Of a stretch of 22,462 nucleotides of DNA, positions 19,085-22,462 are shown piece by piece; within the stretch, counting starts at the first letter, position 1, and each line of letters begins with the position of its first letter. Made by a program: the position numbers and the translations under genes. The DNA comes from Byssochlamys sp. IMV 00236. Lineage: Eukaryota > Ascomycota > Eurotiomycetes > Eurotiales > Thermoascaceae. Location: positions 1-22,462 of the forward strand of contig MSJH02000832.1 in NCBI GenBank assembly GCA_001931875.2. Reading direction: 5' to 3'. The notes below the pieces were generated by a model. That model saw nothing but the letters and a program-made list of their open reading frames with translations, was not told the origin of the DNA and did no database searches.

Positions 19085-20835
19085 ATGGCACCTATTCGAC
19101 TTCCTGACGACCAACCAGAGACCAGTTGCCTCGGAAACGTGTTTTCAAAGTTATTCTCAAAACAAGAAGCACCAGCTAAAAAGAGCCTCGATGAAAAGTT
19201 TGTGTATTCTGCTGTTGACCCAATGGAACAGCTGCCCCCTTATGAGGACTGTATTCGAGTAAATATGTCTATATAAAAAATGGTTTATAAATATATTTAC
19301 CACTCCTTTTTCTATAAAAAAGCAAATGAAGAAATTGAATATTGAATGCACTGGTGAAATTGAAAATACAGTGAATAATGCTATTGATTCTATCAATGAT
19401 GAGCTTCGTGCTATTAGCTTGGATGTAATAACTACAAGAAAGACATAAGCGATCTTGTTGCTAACAGTTACCATAGTTGCATGAAAATATGGAGACAGGA
19501 ATGAAAGAAGTTCATGCTCATAATGTCCTCACAAAATATCTCGAAAAGAAGGGATTCAAAGTGACACGCCACGCCTATGGTATGGATACTGCCTTTACTG
19601 CTGAATACAGTAATGGACCCGGTAGAAGAATTGGTGTCTGTGCAGAATATGATGGTCTTCCCGGGTAAGTTATAGAAGACAATGCTGTAAAAAACAAGCA
19701 ATAAACACATTACAGTTTGGGACAAGGTTGCGGCCACAACTTGATTGCCATCAGCGGCTTGGCTACAGCCATAGGTATCAAGGCTGCCTTAGAGAGCGGT
19801 AAGGCCTCTGGAAAGGTCATCCTCTTTGGTACTCCAGCTGAAGGTAAAAAAAAGGCATGAATGTCTCAAATGCTGTGTTTTAATCATTTATGCACTTTTA
19901 GAATTATCGATTGGCAAGATCGTGCTTGTCCAAAAGCGTGCCTTCCAAGATAATGTTGATGTTTGCTTGATGCTCCATCCAGCGTAAGTATTAATGATCT
20001 AAAAAAAATAATGTAATATAAACAATATATATATATATATATATATAGTGCAGTTAACCATCAGTATGGCAAAATGATTGCTATTCACGATGTTCGTGTC
20101 GAATTCTTTGGTAAGCCTAGCCATGCTTCTGCGTCACCTTGGGAAGGCGTCAATGCACTGGATGCTATCGTTCAAGTGTGGAATAATGTCAGTATGCTTC
20201 GTCAACAGTTAATGCCTACAGACAGAGTCCACGGTATTGTTACAAATGGTGGTCAAGCCGTAAGTATAAAATAACGCCACGAATGGCACACACACAGATA
20301 CTTATGCTTTTTTTTTCTCTCTTAGCCCAATATTATTCCTGAATACACATCTGCCTTCTTCTTTGTTCGTACGACCAAAGCATCACAAGCAGGTCGTTTA
20401 ATAAAGAAGATGGAGGACTGCTTCGAAGCTGCTGCATTAGCCACTGGCTGTCAAGTCAAGTATACCTGGCGAGAGATTGGTATCACCAAAGATGTGATCC
20501 AAAACTCTGTAATGGCTGATACATATGCACACTACATGGAAAAGTATGGTATCCAGTTCCCACCAAGATATGAACAAGAAAGCGGAGGAGGAGGATCTAC
20601 TGACATGGGTAATGTCAGTTATGAGGTACCCGTCATCCATCCCTTGTATGGTATCCACACCACTGCTGCCAATCATACAGTTGAATTTACAGCTGCAGCC
20701 AAGACACTTCAAGCTCACAAAGATACAATCACTGCTTCCAAGTGTCTTGCTGCCACTGGTGTTGAAGTTTTGCTTAATGAACAATATTACAAGCAAGTTC
20801 AAGAACAGTTCAAGAAGGATCTTGCTGAACATTAA
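19085..20835 (+). CDS. M20-family metallopeptidase / amidohydrolase (PM20D2-like)
   Basis: Zinc- or manganese-dependent amide hydrolase; relatives cleave small dipeptides or N-acyl amino acids. Seven exons: 19085-19258, 19323-19424, 19477-19664, 19716-19843, 19902-19983, 20049-20259, 20326-20835; 464 residues, usual for the family. Metal and catalytic signatures are intact: [25 protein letters not shown] (Asp near 151), GQGCGHNL (Cys160, His162), TPAEE (Glu197-Glu198), LMLHPA (His223) and [11 protein letters not shown] near the end. The dimerisation (lid) domain sits between residues about 230 and 350 ([20 protein letters not shown]). The [12 protein letters not shown] stretch is like PM20D2/AbgB proteins. 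An N-terminal extension of about 90 residues has no signal peptide, so a cytosolic place is likely. Intron 5 ends in an AT repeat. AATAAA follows the stop at 20838. Confidence 0.93.
20025..20047 (+). repeat. AT dinucleotide repeat inside peptidase intron 5
   Basis: Eleven AT units plus A sit directly before the acceptor G at 20048, replacing the usual pyrimidine tract. The length of such repeats is often variable, so it may affect splicing. Confidence 0.85.
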
Positions 20836-20947
20836 AGAATAAAATGTATTCCCGAACCAATCGTTCTCTTGTTCACATTCATATATTTTTGTAAAAAGAT
20901 CAATCCTTATGATTGGTCAAGGAGCGGAAACGAAACTTTTTTTTTTG

Positions 20948-20955
20948 TATAAATA
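20948..20955 (+). promoter_or_regulatory. TATA box of the Ups2-like gene
   Basis: TATAAATA lies 78 bp before the ATG at 21026, followed by a pyrimidine-rich leader. The distance is nearly the same as for the TATA box of the four-TM gene. Confidence 0.55.
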
Positions 20956-21025
20956 AATCAGAGCTTGGACCACTTTCTCTCTCTCTTCTTCTTTTATTCT
21001 CTTTTTCTTTATTTCTGTTGATACC

Positions 21026-21681
21026 ATGAAGTTCTTCAAGACGGTCCACACATTTGATTACCCATGGACTTTAGTCTCAGCAGCACAGTGGCAAAAATAC
21101 CCAAACGACCATTGTCCTCATGTTCAACATGTGGACGTATTGAATAGAACTGTAGATCCAGAAACAGGCATACTTACAACAGAAAGATTGATTACTGTCA
21201 AACAGAATGTGCCTAGGTTTATCTTAAAGGTACCTATATGATAATAATGATGACGACGAATACTAATAATATAATGATTAGATAATGGGCGCAGACGAAA
21301 CACAATACGTTCGAGAAGTTTCGACTATTGATCCAAACTCAAAAACATTTACTTTATCAAGTGAAAACCTCTCATTAAGTAATATCATGAAAGTCAATGA
21401 AGAAATAACATATACCGTAGCTCCTGAAGACCCCGGAAAGTAAGTTTAAGCCACCCCTTTTTTAAAATGCGTCTTAATTTTTCTTTTTTTTTTTTAATAG
21501 AACACAGTTTACACAACAAGCAACGATGACTGCAGGAAGTCTTTTATCTCGATGGGAGAATTTGATTGAAGACTTTTCATTGAAACGATTCCAACAGAAT
21601 GCTCAAGTTGGTCGTGAAGGATTTTTACATGTGTTGGAGCGTTTTGTACATATGACGGAAGCATCGTCTACTACAAATTAG
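21026..21681 (+). CDS. UPS2: Ups2/PRELID3-type mitochondrial lipid-transfer protein
   Basis: PRELI/MSF1-domain protein of the mitochondrial intermembrane space; with Mdm35/TRIAP1, Ups2-type members carry phosphatidylserine to the inner membrane. Three exons (21026-21229, 21282-21439, 21501-21681) give 180 residues, essentially the domain alone. The start is MKFFKTVHTFDYPWTLVSAA, then QWQKYPNDHCPHVQHVDVLN; TERLITVKQNVPRFI is shared with yeast Ups2 rather than Ups1. GADETQYVREVSTID and MKVNEEITYTVAPEDPGK follow, then the C-terminal helix WENLIEDFSLKRFQQNAQVG. No presequence is present, as usual for these proteins, which enter with Mdm35. The C-terminal extension of yeast Ups2 is absent. Intron 3-side acceptor has a long T run. 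Function is inferred from the family. Confidence 0.92.
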
Positions 21682-21913
21682 AACTATTTATGTTCATTAT
21701 TTATTCTTTTTTTTTTTTGTACATTTTATTTTATTTAGAACTTCTTTCAACAAACTAAATTCATATTTGCATCAAAGTTTATAAAAAAGCAATAATGTCA
21801 CAATTTCGTTGTTTTTATCTCTTTTTACAGATCCGATTACATAAACACTGCTTTTAATGAAAGGTATCTATAAGCTGCATGATGGGATCGCCAATATTTC
21901 GCAGCTTCTATTT

Positions 21914-22364
21914 CTATTCCTCATCATTAGAAAAATACAAAGCAAGTGCGACTAGAGGGTCAAGGTGTTGATTAGCTTCGTCTTTGCTAAAACTAATTCC
22001 ATCCTTTGGAGATAACTATGCACCTTTCCGCCCAGACAGTGCTATCCAATGTCTGCTAAAGAGGACTTTGTAAATCAGGCAACAGCATTACTGATAGTGG
22101 AATCTTGTCAGTACAAAGAAGAATGAGAAAAAGTTGAACATCAATATCGTTCTGTACCTCCAAGCATTTCTTGATTGATCGTTTCAACGATATGCTCGTG
22201 ACATTAGGCTGAATCTCTAGAAGGATTACTCTTGATTGAGCATGATAATGAATAAAATAGGAACCGTCGACCAAAAACTCTTCACGAGCAAAACTGAATG
22301 TAAGACCATCCTCTTTCAAAACTGATTTAGCCAACAGGGTTAATGAAATCCGGGCGCCGTATAG
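21914..22364 (-). pseudogene. Broken minus-strand gene, unknown family (3' part)
   Basis: A frame opens after an acceptor (TTATCAG at 22365) and reads LYGARISLTLLAKSVLKEDG, EEFLVDGSYFIHYHAQSRVI, LLEIQPNV, then IPLSVMLLPDLQSPL and TAG at 22058. Beyond that stop the same frame continues with QTLDSTVWAERCIVIS, then a shift near 22010 leads into SPKDGISFSKDEANQHLDPL, VALALYFSNDEE and TAG at 21914. So one stop and one frameshift interrupt an otherwise protein-like 150 codons. It resembles, by memory only, repetitive hypothetical proteins found near mobile elements in Mucorales; I do not know the function. The 5' end is beyond the window or lost in the poly-A edge. Confidence 0.45.
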
Positions 22365-22437
22365 CTGATAATTAAAAAAATAAGTAAGCTTACATATTCA
22401 TCTACCTTCATTGTTCATATTTCGTATTTCCCTCTAT

Positions 22438-22462
22438 AAAAAAAAAAAAAAAAAAAAAAAAA
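22438..22462. repeat. Poly-A tract at the right window edge
   Basis: 25 A to the last base. Together with the run at 3-35 it suggests the contig was cut at homopolymers. Confidence 0.8.

Overview
The window looks like nuclear DNA of a filamentous fungus, most likely a Mucoromycota (Mucorales-type) genome. The reasons are AT-rich intergenic DNA, many short spliceosomal introns (mostly 40 to 85 nt, GT-AG, often with CTAAC/CTAAT-like branch sites), eukaryotic protein families throughout, and relics of non-LTR and Fanzor/OrfB-type mobile elements. It begins and ends in long poly-A runs, so the contig edges probably sit at homopolymers. Nearly every gene is split, so I built the models by joining exons by eye. 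Splice sites are inferred, not tested by transcripts.

Left part (1-5000): the 5' half of PEX7 (peroxisomal PTS2 receptor, minus strand), a complete six-exon ARL1 (Golgi Arf-like GTPase, minus), then a divergent pair of small intron-containing genes. One is a 98-aa unknown on minus; the other is a 57-aa cysteine-rich protein on plus. Next come an unidentified, probably frameshifted minus-strand coding piece and a single-exon four-TM membrane protein with a clear TATA box.

Middle (5200-9900, all minus): a 13-exon ACAP-type ArfGAP with BAR, PH, ArfGAP zinc finger and ankyrin repeats, and the mitochondrial branched-chain 2-oxoacid dehydrogenase E1 alpha subunit. ARL1 and an ArfGAP in one window both belong to Arf-family membrane traffic, but they are not adjacent and no operon logic applies.

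The stretch from about 10.9 to 14.2 kb is an accessory island: a LINE-like relic (ORF1-type piece fused to a reverse transcriptase scrap), a broken spliced protein gene running into it from the other strand, an intact tRNA-Ser(CGA), paired CACGTG boxes, the C-terminal zinc-ribbon part of a Fanzor/OrfB-type protein, and an unidentified spliced reading frame.

The right part (14.3-21.7 kb, all plus) returns to ordinary genes: a putative nuclear protein with two tandem copies of one domain (I know it as fungal DUF8032), a PIAS/Siz-type SUMO E3 ligase, an M20-family metallopeptidase, and an Ups2/PRELID3-type mitochondrial lipid-transfer protein. The window closes with a broken minus-strand gene (21.9-22.4 kb). 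The best candidates for new biology are the Fanzor-type relic, the tandem-domain protein and the two small divergent genes. I see no complete novel defence or mobile system.
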